DNA of 64,000 nucleotides, from positions 186,001 through 250,000 of the forward strand of contig JBGUQC010000003.1 of NCBI GenBank assembly GCA_045130665.1, in the 5' to 3' direction. Shown here in pieces: positions 16,897-25,431 of the stretch. Under the pieces are notes generated by a model that saw only the letters and a list, made by a program, of their open reading frames with translations, did not search any database and was not told the origin of the DNA. Each line of letters starts with the position of its first letter. Position 1 is the stretch's first letter. This DNA is from RGIG8124 sp045130665. GTDB taxonomy: Bacteria > Bacillota > Clostridia > Christensenellales > CAG-917. The translations under genes were made by a program, and so were the position numbers.

Positions 16897-19515
16897 TTAA
16901 ACTACTGCTATATCCTTTTCTTCTTTACGTTTTTCTTTTTCTGCTTTAATTCTTGCTTTCTCTGCTTGAACTTCATCCAACTTCTTTTCTACTTTCTTTA
17001 AGATGATTTCGAATAAGAATACCATTCCAACGAAAGCTGGAGTGATGATAGCGAAGAGTATTAATATAACCTTGCCAATTGTCCAGTTAATTGTGCCAAT
17101 ATTGAAGAATGACTTCAATACGCTATTTGGATCTATACCCATCTTTGCAAATGTGTTATATAAAGCTTCTATGTGAAGTGGTATGTCTGCTGTATATATG
17201 ATTGCAAATACTGCAACAAGGATTGCAATCATGATGGCATTTATGATGCCTTCTTTTTTCTTAAATGGGAAACATACCTTTATAAGGTATACAAATCCAA
17301 CTGCAGTGATGGTTATAATAAACATATCCTTCAAACCTTGATCATCAATACCTGGATTAATTGCCATCTTATAGATGATAATACCTATAACTCCAAATAT
17401 AACTGCCAGTGAACCAGGGAAGGACTGACAAAGTACTTTCGGCAAGAACCTTCCTTTAACTCTTTCTGTATTAGGCTCAAGAGCGAGAATAACAGATGGT
17501 ATACCAATTGTTAACATACCAATAAGTGTTAAGTTACTTGGTTCGAATGGAAGAGCCATTGGAACAATCATGAATATAATTGCGATGAGCAAGTTATATA
17601 TTGTTTTTAATATGTATAGGGAAGCGGTTCTTGTAAGGTTATTAATAGAACGTCTTCCTTCAGCAACTACTTTTGGCATGGATGCAAAGTTGCTATCTAA
17701 TAAGACAAGAGATGAAACATTCTTTGCGGCATCTGAACCAGAAGCCATAGCAATGGAGCAATCTGCTTCTTTAAGAGCAAGAACGTCGTTAACACCATCA
17801 CCAGTCATTGCAACAGTGTGTCCGTGTGCTTTTAATGCTTTAACGAGTTTGAGTTTTTGATCTGGTAAAACTCTTCCAAAAATAGAATATTTTTCAGCAG
17901 CTTCAATAAGTTCTTGGTCTGTTTGTATTGTAGACATATCTATGATATTGTCACAATCTTCAAGTCCTGCTCTTTTTGCAACTGCTTGAACTGTTACAGG
18001 GTTATCACCAGAAATAACTTTAATTGTTACACCTTCTTCTTTGAAGAAACGAAGTGTATCTGGTGCTTCAGGTCTAATCTTATCTGTAATAAATACATAT
18101 CCCATTAAATCTAAGGATTTAGGTAATTCATTTTTCTTGAATCCTTCTTTAGAACGAACAAGTGCTAAAACTCTATATCCTTTCTTTGCTTGTTCATTAA
18201 TTGTATTTGTCATGGCCTTGGTTTGTTTCTTAAACAAGAACTCAGGAGCACCAAGAGCATATGATACTTTATTAATAGTTGCGCCACTCCATTTTCTAAT
18301 AGAGGAGAATGCAATAACATCAGATGCTTCGCCCGTTACTTCAATACCTGTAACAAATGCACGTACAGCATTGGCTGTAGGGTTGTCATCTTTTGTTGCA
18401 TATAATAGGTTCTTTAGAGCAGTCTTGAATTCTAATTCTTCAACGCCTTTTTCAAGTTGTATTTCTTGAACTTCCATAGAACCTTCGGTTATTGTTCCAG
18501 TTTTATCTAAACAGAGAACATCTACTCTTGCAAGAGTTTCAACACAGTACATATCTTGTGCTAGTGTGTTATGTCTAGATAATCTAACAACTGAAATTGC
18601 AAATACTGCACTAGTTAATGCAACCAATCCCGAAGGGATTAAACCAATTAATGTACCAATAACTGAGATAACTGTAGCATCGACACTAATACCTGTATTT
18701 TGTATGAAATGTTTTACACAGAATAGAGCTATTCCTAAAGGAATAATAATGATGGACATTATCTTAATGATGAGCATTAAGGATCTCCAAATCTCAGAGT
18801 TTGGTTTCTTTACATACTTTGCACCCAAAGATATCTTCATTGCGAAGTTATCTGGGCCAACGTGGATAACTTTTGCTTGAGCTCTACCAGATACAATATA
18901 ACTACCTGAGATAACTTCATCTCCTGGATTTTTGGTTATAGCATCTGGTTCACCAGTTACAGCACTTTCATTAACTTCAATGCATCCATCTATAACAACA
19001 GCATCTGCACAAATTTGTGCGCCAGTGGAGAGGATGACTATATCATCCATAACGATATCTGCAACTGCTATTTCTTGCTCTCTACCATCTCTAATTACTG
19101 TTACTTTCGGTGCAGATATTAGGGATAGTTTATCCATTGTATGCTTTGCTTTTAATTCTTGAATAATTCCAATTAGTGTGTTAATTATAACAAGGACTAA
19201 GAATCCGAAGTCTCCAACCTTGAAATTTTCTCTTTCAAATACAACCAAAAGGACTGCGAGAATTAAGAATACAAAGTTAAAGAATGTGAAAATATTAGTT
19301 TTTAAGATTTGTCCAACGGATTTAGTTCTAATGGTTTGCTCACCATTTACAAGTCCAGAGGCAATTCTTGCTTTAACTTGAGGGGTGGTTAAAGGGTAGG
19401 CGTTCTCAACGTCTATTTTTTTACCCGATCTGGATCTAGAATTAGCATCATCAGGAGATGGTATAACACCAATGTCCTTAATGTCGTATTCGGATAAACC
19501 TTTTTCTTTTCTCAA
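16897..19515 (-). CDS. Cation-transporting P-type ATPase (CtpE/YfgQ-like)
   Basis: An 872-residue ion pump. Visible are the actuator motif VTGEPD, the phosphorylation site DKTGTIT, the ATP-domain region and the hinge MTGDGVNDVLALKEAD. The membrane-4 ion-site motif reads IPSGL where Ca2+ pumps have PEGL, so the ion is uncertain. It begins with a TTG codon: GAGGA lies 8-9 bases upstream, and no ATG in frame is better placed. A long charged tail (Lys/Glu repeats) ends the protein. It is cotranscribed with the M28-like gene. Confidence 0.9.
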   Translation of the reverse strand: MRKEKGLSEYDIKDIGVIPSPDDANSRSRSGKKIDVENAYPLTTPQVKARIASGLVNGEQTIRTKSVGQILKTNIFTFFNFVFLILAVLLVVFERENFKVGDFGFLVLVIINTLIGIIQELKAKHTMDKLSLISAPKVTVIRDGREQEIAVADIVMDDIVILSTGAQICADAVVIDGCIEVNESAVTGEPDAITKNPGDEVISGSYIVSGRAQAKVIHVGPDNFAMKISLGAKYVKKPNSEIWRSLMLIIKIMSIIIIPLGIALFCVKHFIQNTGISVDATVISVIGTLIGLIPSGLVALTSAVFAISVVRLSRHNTLAQDMYCVETLARVDVLCLDKTGTITEGSMEVQEIQLEKGVEELEFKTALKNLLYATKDDNPTANAVRAFVTGIEVTGEASDVIAFSSIRKWSGATINKVSYALGAPEFLFKKQTKAMTNTINEQAKKGYRVLALVRSKEGFKKNELPKSLDLMGYVFITDKIRPEAPDTLRFFKEEGVTIKVISGDNPVTVQAVAKRAGLEDCDNIIDMSTIQTDQELIEAAEKYSIFGRVLPDQKLKLVKALKAHGHTVAMTGDGVNDVLALKEADCSIAMASGSDAAKNVSSLVLLDSNFASMPKVVAEGRRSINNLTRTASLYILKTIYNLLIAIIFMIVPMALPFEPSNLTLIGMLTIGIPSVILALEPNTERVKGRFLPKVLCQSFPGSLAVIFGVIGIIIYKMAINPGIDDQGLKDMFIITITAVGFVYLIKVCFPFKKKEGIINAIMIAILVAVFAIIYTADIPLHIEALYNTFAKMGIDPNSVLKSFFNIGTINWTIGKVILILFAIITPAFVGMVFLFEIILKKVEKKLDEVQAEKARIKAEKEKRKEEKDIAVV

Positions 19516-19602
19516 AATGAGTTCCTCTTAAATAATCTAAAAATCTATTTAATGATAACATAATTAAATGGCATATTACAAATAAAATCACAAAAAAATT
19601 AT

Positions 19603-19637
19603 ACACGTGTTCAGTGCATATTTTAGGCGGTTAGAAC
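19603..19637. repeat. Copy 1 of a two-part intergenic motif
   Basis: ACACGTGT (19603-19610, itself a palindrome) and AGGCGGTTAGAAC (19625-19637) lie 88 bases upstream of the P-type ATPase start. The same two words recur in the same order at 59996-60043. On the minus strand the palindrome runs into TATAAT, a possible -10 box of the ATPase. Confidence 0.5.
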
Positions 19638-19640
19638 GCA

Positions 19641-19674
19641 GAAAAAATAAAAAAGCAGCCCTTTCGAGCTGCTG
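19641..19674 (-). terminator. Terminator of hup
   Basis: On the minus strand the stem AGCAGC/GCTGCT with an 8-base loop is followed by a T-rich run. Confidence 0.8.
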
Positions 19675-19692
19675 AAATGTAAGTGACAAATT

Positions 19693-19965
19693 CTAGTTAA
19701 ATAAATCTTTATAAGCTTTTCCGAACTTAAGGTTTGGTGCTTTTGATGCTGGAATAGATACTGGTTCTTTTGTAATTGGATTAAAACCTGTTCTTGCTGC
19801 TTTTGTTTTGAGCTCATATGTTCCAAAACCACCAATAACTACTTTGTCTCCTGACTTAATAGCATCTGCGATAACATCTTGATAAGCGCTGATGAATGCT
19901 TCAGCATCTTTGACTGATAAATCTGCTTTATTTGCAATTGCCATTGCGAATTCTTTTTTGTTCAT
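19693..19965 (-). CDS. hup: DNA-binding protein HU
   Basis: Histone-like dimer that bends and compacts DNA. The 90 residues start MNKKEFAMAIANKADLS. The DNA-binding arm carries the GFGTYELKTKAARTGFNP signature, followed by SIPASKAPNLKFGKAYKDL. The ribosome site AAGGAGG is optimal, consistent with high expression. It has its own terminator and is monocistronic. Confidence 0.98.
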   Translation of the reverse strand: MNKKEFAMAIANKADLSVKDAEAFISAYQDVIADAIKSGDKVVIGGFGTYELKTKAARTGFNPITKEPVSIPASKAPNLKFGKAYKDLFN

Positions 19966-20161
19966 TTCATATCCTCCTTTAAGATATTTGCTAAACTTGA
20001 TTATATAAGGAAACCACTTTTATTGCAATACCCTATATGTTTTTATTGTATTTTGCGTGTATATGCAAAGAACCTTGGTTTTTTGGTTGCCAATAATATT
20101 TTAATATTATATAATTTATAAGATTTATAAAAATTTTTTTGAAAATAAGGGAGATTTAAAA

Positions 20162-21790
20162 ATGGCAAACGGTTACGCAATTGAAAAATGGGCACCAGCT
20201 AAACCAATTTACGATGAATTAGCTGAATTAACATCCAAACCAATTTACTGTGTATCAGATGAAGCTTTAAAAGAAATTTTAGAGTACTTCGACAAGAACT
20301 GTGCAAAGTCTAAAGAAATTACTTCAACAGCAAAGAAGTACATTCCAGGTGGTGTACAACACAACTTAGCATTCAACTATCCATTCCCAATTTGTATTGA
20401 GAAGGCAGAGGGTGCATACCTTTGGGATAGAGATGGAAACAAATACTTTGATTTCCTTCAAGCAGGTGGACCAACAATTTTAGGTTCCAACTTCCCAGCA
20501 GTAAGAGAAAAGGTTCTTGAATTATTAAATACATGTGGTCCTGTAACAGGATTATTCCACGAAGGTGAACTTCTTCTTGCAAAGAAGATCAGCGAATTAA
20601 TGCCAAACTGTGAAATGTTCCGTATGCTCGGTTCAGGTACAGAATCTGTTATGGCAGCTATAAGAGTTGCAAGATGTGCAACAAAGAAGAAGAGAATCAT
20701 CAAAGTTGGTGGCGCTTATCATGGTTGGTCAGATCAAATGGTTTATGGTCTTAAGATACCTGGAAGCCGTCAATTCTTAGAAAGTCATGGTATTCCTGGC
20801 TCATATAAGACAACAGACGAAGTTCGTCCAAACGACCTCAAGATGTTAGAGAAGATGTTAAAGAAGAACGCATTAAGAGGCGGAACAGCAGCAGTTATCG
20901 TAGAACCAGTTGGTCCAGAAAGTGGAACACGTCCAATTGATTTAGAATATAACCTCAGAGCACGTATTCTTGCAAAGAAATATGGCGCATTATTCATCTT
21001 TGATGAAGTTGTAACTGGATTCAGAATTGGTATTCATGGCGCAGCAGGATATTTCTTCAATGAAAATTATGGTTATCCATACAATGATGAAAAAGCTCTT
21101 GTAGATGGAAAAGAATGGATTATTGAAGACAAGAAACTTGAAAACGGAAAAGTTGTTAAGTTCAAACGTCCAGCAACAAATAGAGATATGTATCCAGACC
21201 TTACAGTATTCGGAAAGATCGTTGCAGGTGGTTATCCATCAGCTGGTGGTGTAGGTGGTAAGAGAGAATATGTTTCTTTAATGGCAGCAGGTTTAGCAGG
21301 CATGGGCAAAAAGGCATATGTTGGTGGAACACTTGCAGCAAACCCACTTTCATCTTATGCAGGATATTTAGCAATTTGCGAAATCGAAAAGAACGATGCA
21401 TGTGCTAAAGCAGGAAAAGCTGGAGACAGATTAGCAGCAGGATTAAAAGAACTTATCAAGAAATACAATCTCCCATTTGTAGTATATAATCAAGGTTCAA
21501 TCGTACATTTAGAGTGTACAGGTGCAATGAGCTATGACTTCTCAAGCATGAGTTTATTTGGATCAATCATTCCAATGCTCAAGACAAAGCCAGAAATGCT
21601 CAGACGTAAAGTTGCTATGGAACAAATGGGTGCAGCATACATGAGACATGGTATTGTTACACTTGCAGGAAGCCGTTTATACACATCCATGGCAGACACA
21701 GACGAAGTTATTGATGCAGCACTTGCAAAATTTGAAGAGACATTCAAAGATGTAGTTGCATGTGACAACGCAAGATTCGAACATAAATAA
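20162..21790 (+). CDS. Class III PLP-dependent aminotransferase, glutamate-1-semialdehyde aminomutase-like
   Basis: A 542-residue pyridoxal-phosphate enzyme. Landmarks are GSGTESVMAAIRVAR (cofactor phosphate), GGAYHGWSDQ, the FDEVVTGFR Asp, and FGKIVAGGYPSAG with the Schiff-base Lys. It is about 110 residues longer than HemL. One insert (about residues 300-340) lies between FDEVVTGFRIG and the Lys motif, and there is an N-terminal extension of about 60. No heme genes are nearby, so a HemL role is doubtful. The next gene is an aldolase-like protein, suggesting a catabolic pair; the substrate is unknown. Confidence 0.82.
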   Translation: MANGYAIEKWAPAKPIYDELAELTSKPIYCVSDEALKEILEYFDKNCAKSKEITSTAKKYIPGGVQHNLAFNYPFPICIEKAEGAYLWDRDGNKYFDFLQAGGPTILGSNFPAVREKVLELLNTCGPVTGLFHEGELLLAKKISELMPNCEMFRMLGSGTESVMAAIRVARCATKKKRIIKVGGAYHGWSDQMVYGLKIPGSRQFLESHGIPGSYKTTDEVRPNDLKMLEKMLKKNALRGGTAAVIVEPVGPESGTRPIDLEYNLRARILAKKYGALFIFDEVVTGFRIGIHGAAGYFFNENYGYPYNDEKALVDGKEWIIEDKKLENGKVVKFKRPATNRDMYPDLTVFGKIVAGGYPSAGGVGGKREYVSLMAAGLAGMGKKAYVGGTLAANPLSSYAGYLAICEIEKNDACAKAGKAGDRLAAGLKELIKKYNLPFVVYNQGSIVHLECTGAMSYDFSSMSLFGSIIPMLKTKPEMLRRKVAMEQMGAAYMRHGIVTLAGSRLYTSMADTDEVIDAALAKFEETFKDVVACDNARFEHK

Positions 21791-21800
21791 TTAATTATTT

Positions 21801-21835
21801 AGAGCCTGCACAAAAGTGTGGGCTCTTATTATATT
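21801..21835 (+). terminator. Partial terminator between aminotransferase and aldolase
   Basis: AGAGCC pairs with GGCTCT around an inner CAC/GTG stem and an AAAA loop, followed by TTATTAT. The T-run is weak, so read-through into the aldolase gene is likely. Confidence 0.6.
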
Positions 21836-21849
21836 CAAAAGGTGAACAA

Positions 21850-23097
21850 ATGATTACAGAATTAACACAAAACAACATTATTAACTATGCTAAAAAATTT
21901 GCAGATGATGGTTACATTACAGCAGGAACACTTGCTGTTAGATGTGATCAAGGCATGGCAATGGCAAGACTTGGAGCAGATCTTAAAAGTTTAACAAAAG
22001 AAGATATTTTATACATTGACGACAAGAACATTGAAACACTTGAAGGCAATGCAAGAGCTGCTGCAGTTTTATTATTTTGCACTCTAAGACATTTTGAAAA
22101 AGTAGACGCTGTAGGCATTGTAGACAGTGAAAGAATCGTAGAATTTTCAGCTAAGAAAATTGTTCTTCCACCTGTTTTAGATGACATGTCACAAATCTGT
22201 GGTGTATCCGTAAAATGTGCCAAAGAAAACACAGCAATCGAGATTCTAAGCGCCTTAAAAGGCCTTAGAAACTGTTGTTTCCTCCCAGATGCAGGAGCAA
22301 TTGTAACGGGTAGAACATTAGATGAAATTCACACACAAACCTTAGTTTTAGACAAGGCATGTAACTGTTTCATGCTTGCAGAGAAAAAGGGTGGATGCAA
22401 GCCACTTGGAAAAATAGATGCATGTTTAGAGCATGTGGTATTCAAACTTAAATATTCCAAGAAGAATCAAAAGGCTCAAAAGGCAGCAGAAAAGGGTGAG
22501 GAAGTCAAGACAGAGGAATTACCATCTGCAATTACAACAGATAAGTTAAAAGACTTAGCACAACAAGTTAAGGATGCTGGTGTTAAGATGCTCGATGAAA
22601 ACCTTGTTCAAGGAACATGGGGCAACATTTCTGTAAGAGTTGATGACAAATCTATTCTCTGTACACCAAGTGCATTAGATTACATTATGTTAAAGCCAAA
22701 TCAAATGGCTCTTGTAGACATTGAGACAAAAGAGTGGACAGGATCCAACAAAGCAACATCCGAAAGAGGGATACATTGTGCATTAATGGCAGCAAACAAA
22801 GACACAAACTGGGTATTACATTCTCATCCTGTTTATGGTTGCATACTTGCTTCAATGGGAGTAGACTTCAAAGTCCCAGATGAATTCAAGGACATTTTAG
22901 GAGAGGTAGTCCCATGTTCACAGGGAGGACTTCCAGGAACAAAGAAGCTTCTTAAGAACACAATGGCAGCAATTGGAGATGCTCCAGCAGTATTACTCAA
23001 GAATCATGGTATTGTTGTAAGAGGAAACACCTTAGAGGATGCATTCAAGATTTGTCATGCTTTAGAGGATGCTTGTAAGGCTTTCTTAGAAGACTAA
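21850..23097 (+). CDS. Class II aldolase/adducin family protein with a duplicated, degenerate N-terminal copy
   Basis: A 415-residue protein. The C-terminal half (about 230-415) is a full class II aldolase domain: GTWGNISVR, the SER Glu (E305), HSH (H324, H326) and KNHG (H386) give the metal site. The N-terminal half (about 5-180) looks like a second copy: AGTLAVRCDQGMAMARLGAD, a VDAVGIVDS stretch where HSH should be, and LPDAGAIVTGRTLDEI where LKNHGIVVRGNTLEDA stands in the active copy. The metal ligands are gone there. A Lys/Glu linker joins the halves. It follows the aminotransferase by 59 bases. Confidence 0.82.
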   Translation: MITELTQNNIINYAKKFADDGYITAGTLAVRCDQGMAMARLGADLKSLTKEDILYIDDKNIETLEGNARAAAVLLFCTLRHFEKVDAVGIVDSERIVEFSAKKIVLPPVLDDMSQICGVSVKCAKENTAIEILSALKGLRNCCFLPDAGAIVTGRTLDEIHTQTLVLDKACNCFMLAEKKGGCKPLGKIDACLEHVVFKLKYSKKNQKAQKAAEKGEEVKTEELPSAITTDKLKDLAQQVKDAGVKMLDENLVQGTWGNISVRVDDKSILCTPSALDYIMLKPNQMALVDIETKEWTGSNKATSERGIHCALMAANKDTNWVLHSHPVYGCILASMGVDFKVPDEFKDILGEVVPCSQGGLPGTKKLLKNTMAAIGDAPAVLLKNHGIVVRGNTLEDAFKICHALEDACKAFLED

Positions 23098-23121
23098 TTG
23101 TCACGATAAAATAAAATAGAT

Positions 23122-23150
23122 AGGGCGCAAAATGGCGCCCTTTTCTTTTT
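23122..23150 (+). terminator. Terminator of the aminotransferase-aldolase operon
   Basis: Stem GGGCGC/GCGCCC with a 6-base loop, followed by TTTTCTTTTTT. Confidence 0.85.
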
Positions 23151-23461
23151 TCGTGTGCGCATACAATAAATAAAAAATATGAAAAATTTTTATATACATA
23201 ATTATGTATGAAACAATAAATATGTTAGGTAAAATGCATAAAATTTGGCATAAAATACGGATAAAAAATGAATAAAAATAAATATGCATAAATGTATAAA
23301 AAATGTATAAATATTTTTTGTAAAAAATATGGTCTTTTCTGTTGCAATAAGGCGCTTGAACGAATATAATATGGTATACATTAAAAGCAACGCTGACACA
23401 AGTTACGGGCAAAAGAACCGGGTCCATACACAATATATTGTGGTTTGAGAGAGGATAGCAC
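23151..23461 (+). promoter_or_regulatory. Long xpt upstream region with palindromes, phased A-tracts and promoter
   Basis: This 311-base gene-free stretch holds a perfect 16-bp palindrome (ATACATAATTATGTAT, 23194-23209) and ATAAAA tracts at 23238, 23250, 23261 and 23272, about one helical turn apart. A promoter follows (TTGCAA 23342-23347, 17-base spacer, TATAAT 23365-23370), giving a leader of about 85 bases. The leader carries a perfect 14-base palindrome (CACAATATATTGTG, 23429-23442) before the GAGAGAGGA ribosome site. I could not match it to the guanine riboswitch consensus. Confidence 0.6.
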
Positions 23462-24037
23462 ATGCAAGAACTTAAAGACAGAATCGTTCGCGATGGTGAA
23501 ATTTATCCAGGCGACGTTCTTAAGGTTTCAAGTTTTTTAAATCATCAACTTGATTACGAGTTGTTGGATCATATCGGCAAATATATCGCCGAATTGTTTT
23601 CTGGGGAAAAAATCACAAAAATATTAACAGTTGAAGCCAGTGGTATTGCCATTGCTATGGGTGTTGCAAGATATTTAAATACTCCAATCGTATTTGCTAA
23701 AAAGAACAAGAATAAAAACCTTTCTTCTGAGGTCTACTCAAGAGAGGTTTTTTCATATACAAAAGGTGCTTCCAATCTTATCCAAATTGAAAAGAGATTC
23801 ATATCCAAAGATGATTCAATTCTCATAGTTGATGACTTTCTAGCAAAAGGTTCAGCATTAACAGCACTTGCAGATATTGTAAAAGAGAGCGGTGCTAAAT
23901 TAGTTGGATGTGCAATTGCCATTGAAAAAGCATATCAAGGTGGCGGAAAAGAGTTAAGAGGTAGGGGATTAAGAATAGAATCTCTTGCAAAAATCAAATC
24001 TATGTCTGTAGAGAACGGAATCGTTTTCGAAGATTAG
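23462..24037 (+). CDS. xpt: Xanthine phosphoribosyltransferase
   Basis: Salvage enzyme that makes XMP from xanthine and PRPP. The 191 residues match the family. The PRPP-binding loop SILIVDDFLAKGSALTAL is near residues 118-135, and VEASGIAIAMGVARYL and FAKKNKNKNL are typical of Xpt rather than Hpt or Gpt. The start has a GAGAGAGGA ribosome site. The following genes encode a nucleoside-type ABC transporter, so uptake and salvage of purines are grouped. Confidence 0.95.
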   Translation: MQELKDRIVRDGEIYPGDVLKVSSFLNHQLDYELLDHIGKYIAELFSGEKITKILTVEASGIAIAMGVARYLNTPIVFAKKNKNKNLSSEVYSREVFSYTKGASNLIQIEKRFISKDDSILIVDDFLAKGSALTALADIVKESGAKLVGCAIAIEKAYQGGGKELRGRGLRIESLAKIKSMSVENGIVFED

Positions 24038-24094
24038 AGATAAATAGAACAAAAAAGGGTGCCAAAACGGCATCGAGAAAAAAGGAGAATAAAT

Positions 24095-25360
24095 ATGACA
24101 AAGAAAGTTTTAGCTTTATTACTAGTTGTAGCATTAGTAGTAACATGTTTAGTAGCTTTCGCAGCTTGTAACAAGAACGGCGGAGACGAAGAAACAAAAC
24201 TTGAACCAATGACTAACATTGACAACATCGATGTTGACACAACTGGTGGTGTTGTAAAATCAAGCATTAAGTTTGGTTTAATTACACTTCACGACAATTC
24301 ATCAACATACGACAAGAACTTCATTGATGCAGCTAACGCAGTTTGCACAGAAATGGGTGTAACACTCGTAGTAAAATCTGGTATCGATGAAACAAACGAA
24401 TGTTATGATACAGCAGTTGAATTAGCAGAAGGTGGCTGTGACATTATCTTCGCAGACTCATTCGGTCACGAACCATTTATGGCACAAGCAGCAGCTGAAT
24501 ATCCAAATGTTCAATTCTGCCATGCAACAGGTACAACAGGACGTATTGCAAACATTTCTAACTTCCAAACAGCATTCGCTTCAATTTATGAAGGAAGATA
24601 TCTTGCTGGTATTGCAGCAGGTAAGAAACTTCTTGAATTATATGGTGACGATATCACAGCAGCTGAAGCAACAATCGGTTATGTTGGCGCATTCCCATAT
24701 GAAGAAGTTATTTCCGGTTACACATCATTCTTCCTTGGTGTAAGATCAATAGTCGCAAATGCAACAATGAAAGTTAAATATACAAACAGTTGGTATGATC
24801 CAACTACAGAAGGCGAAGCAGCAACAGCATTAATCAATGGTGGTTGCAAACTTATCAGCCAACACGCAGACTCAATGGGTGCACCACAAGTTTGTGAAAC
24901 AGCAGGTATCCCAAATGTTACATATAATGTAAGCACAAAAGCAGATTGTCCAAACACATATCTTGCAGGATGCAAAATCAACTGGGGAACATACTTCAAG
25001 TACATCATCAATTGTGTAAAATATGGTCAAGACATTCCAGCAGACTGGGTTGGTGGATTCAAGACAGATGCAGTTCAAACATTAGAATTAGGTAGCCATG
25101 TAGCAGCTGGAACAGCAGAAGCTATTGCAACAGCAAAAGCAGCATTTGTAGCTGGCACATTAAAGGTATTTGATTGCTCTAAGTTCACAATCAATGGACA
25201 ACATCCAACAGAGTATATTGCAAACGTTATTTCTGATGAAGCATATACACCAGATACAGACGTTGTTATGAAAGCTGGTGATGTAACATACATCGCAGAA
25301 AGCACATATCGTTCAGCTCCATATTTAGGAGCAATAATTGATGGTATCACAGTACTATAA
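24095..25360 (+). CDS. BMP family lipoprotein, nucleoside ABC transporter binding protein
   Basis: Extracellular solute-binding lipoprotein of 421 residues, equivalent to NupN/BmpA. The signal peptide ends in a lipobox (AFAAC), followed by an acidic linker. The ligand-binding fold has typical stretches: IKFGLITLHDNSSTYDKNFIDAAN, GGCDIIFADSFGHEPFM, ATIGYVGAFPYEEVISGYTSFFLG and LISQHADSMGAPQVCE. I start at the Met with GGAG upstream; a GTG twelve codons earlier is in frame but lacks a signal-peptide context. Purine nucleosides are the likely ligands, from the operon partners. Confidence 0.93.
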   Translation: MTKKVLALLLVVALVVTCLVAFAACNKNGGDEETKLEPMTNIDNIDVDTTGGVVKSSIKFGLITLHDNSSTYDKNFIDAANAVCTEMGVTLVVKSGIDETNECYDTAVELAEGGCDIIFADSFGHEPFMAQAAAEYPNVQFCHATGTTGRIANISNFQTAFASIYEGRYLAGIAAGKKLLELYGDDITAAEATIGYVGAFPYEEVISGYTSFFLGVRSIVANATMKVKYTNSWYDPTTEGEAATALINGGCKLISQHADSMGAPQVCETAGIPNVTYNVSTKADCPNTYLAGCKINWGTYFKYIINCVKYGQDIPADWVGGFKTDAVQTLELGSHVAAGTAEAIATAKAAFVAGTLKVFDCSKFTINGQHPTEYIANVISDEAYTPDTDVVMKAGDVTYIAESTYRSAPYLGAIIDGITVL

Positions 25361-25384
25361 TTATTAGTTCAAAAATAGGTGAGA

Positions 25385-25418
25385 CGGAGCATTAGCTCCG
25401 CCTTGCCTTTTTTTATTT
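25385..25418 (+). terminator. Attenuating terminator between binding protein and ABC genes
   Basis: Stem CGGAGC/GCTCCG with an ATTA loop, then a T-run a few bases on. Such sites usually let the binding protein be made in excess over the membrane parts. Confidence 0.75.
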
Positions 25419-25431
25419 TTAGGAGGTAATC

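Noticed and set aside
20162..21790. Annotation as hemL (glutamate-1-semialdehyde aminomutase)
   Set aside because: The protein is over 100 residues longer, has an active-site insert, and is paired with an aldolase rather than heme genes.
23377..23461. Guanine riboswitch upstream of xpt
   Set aside because: I could not find the conserved three-way-junction core; only a palindrome and a G/C-rich run are present, so I report it as unclassified.
23101..23463. 120-codon open frame on the minus strand upstream of xpt
   Set aside because: It lies in AT-rich promoter and terminator DNA, reads as Ile/Phe/Tyr-rich low-complexity sequence, has no ribosome site, and is antisense to a clear promoter.
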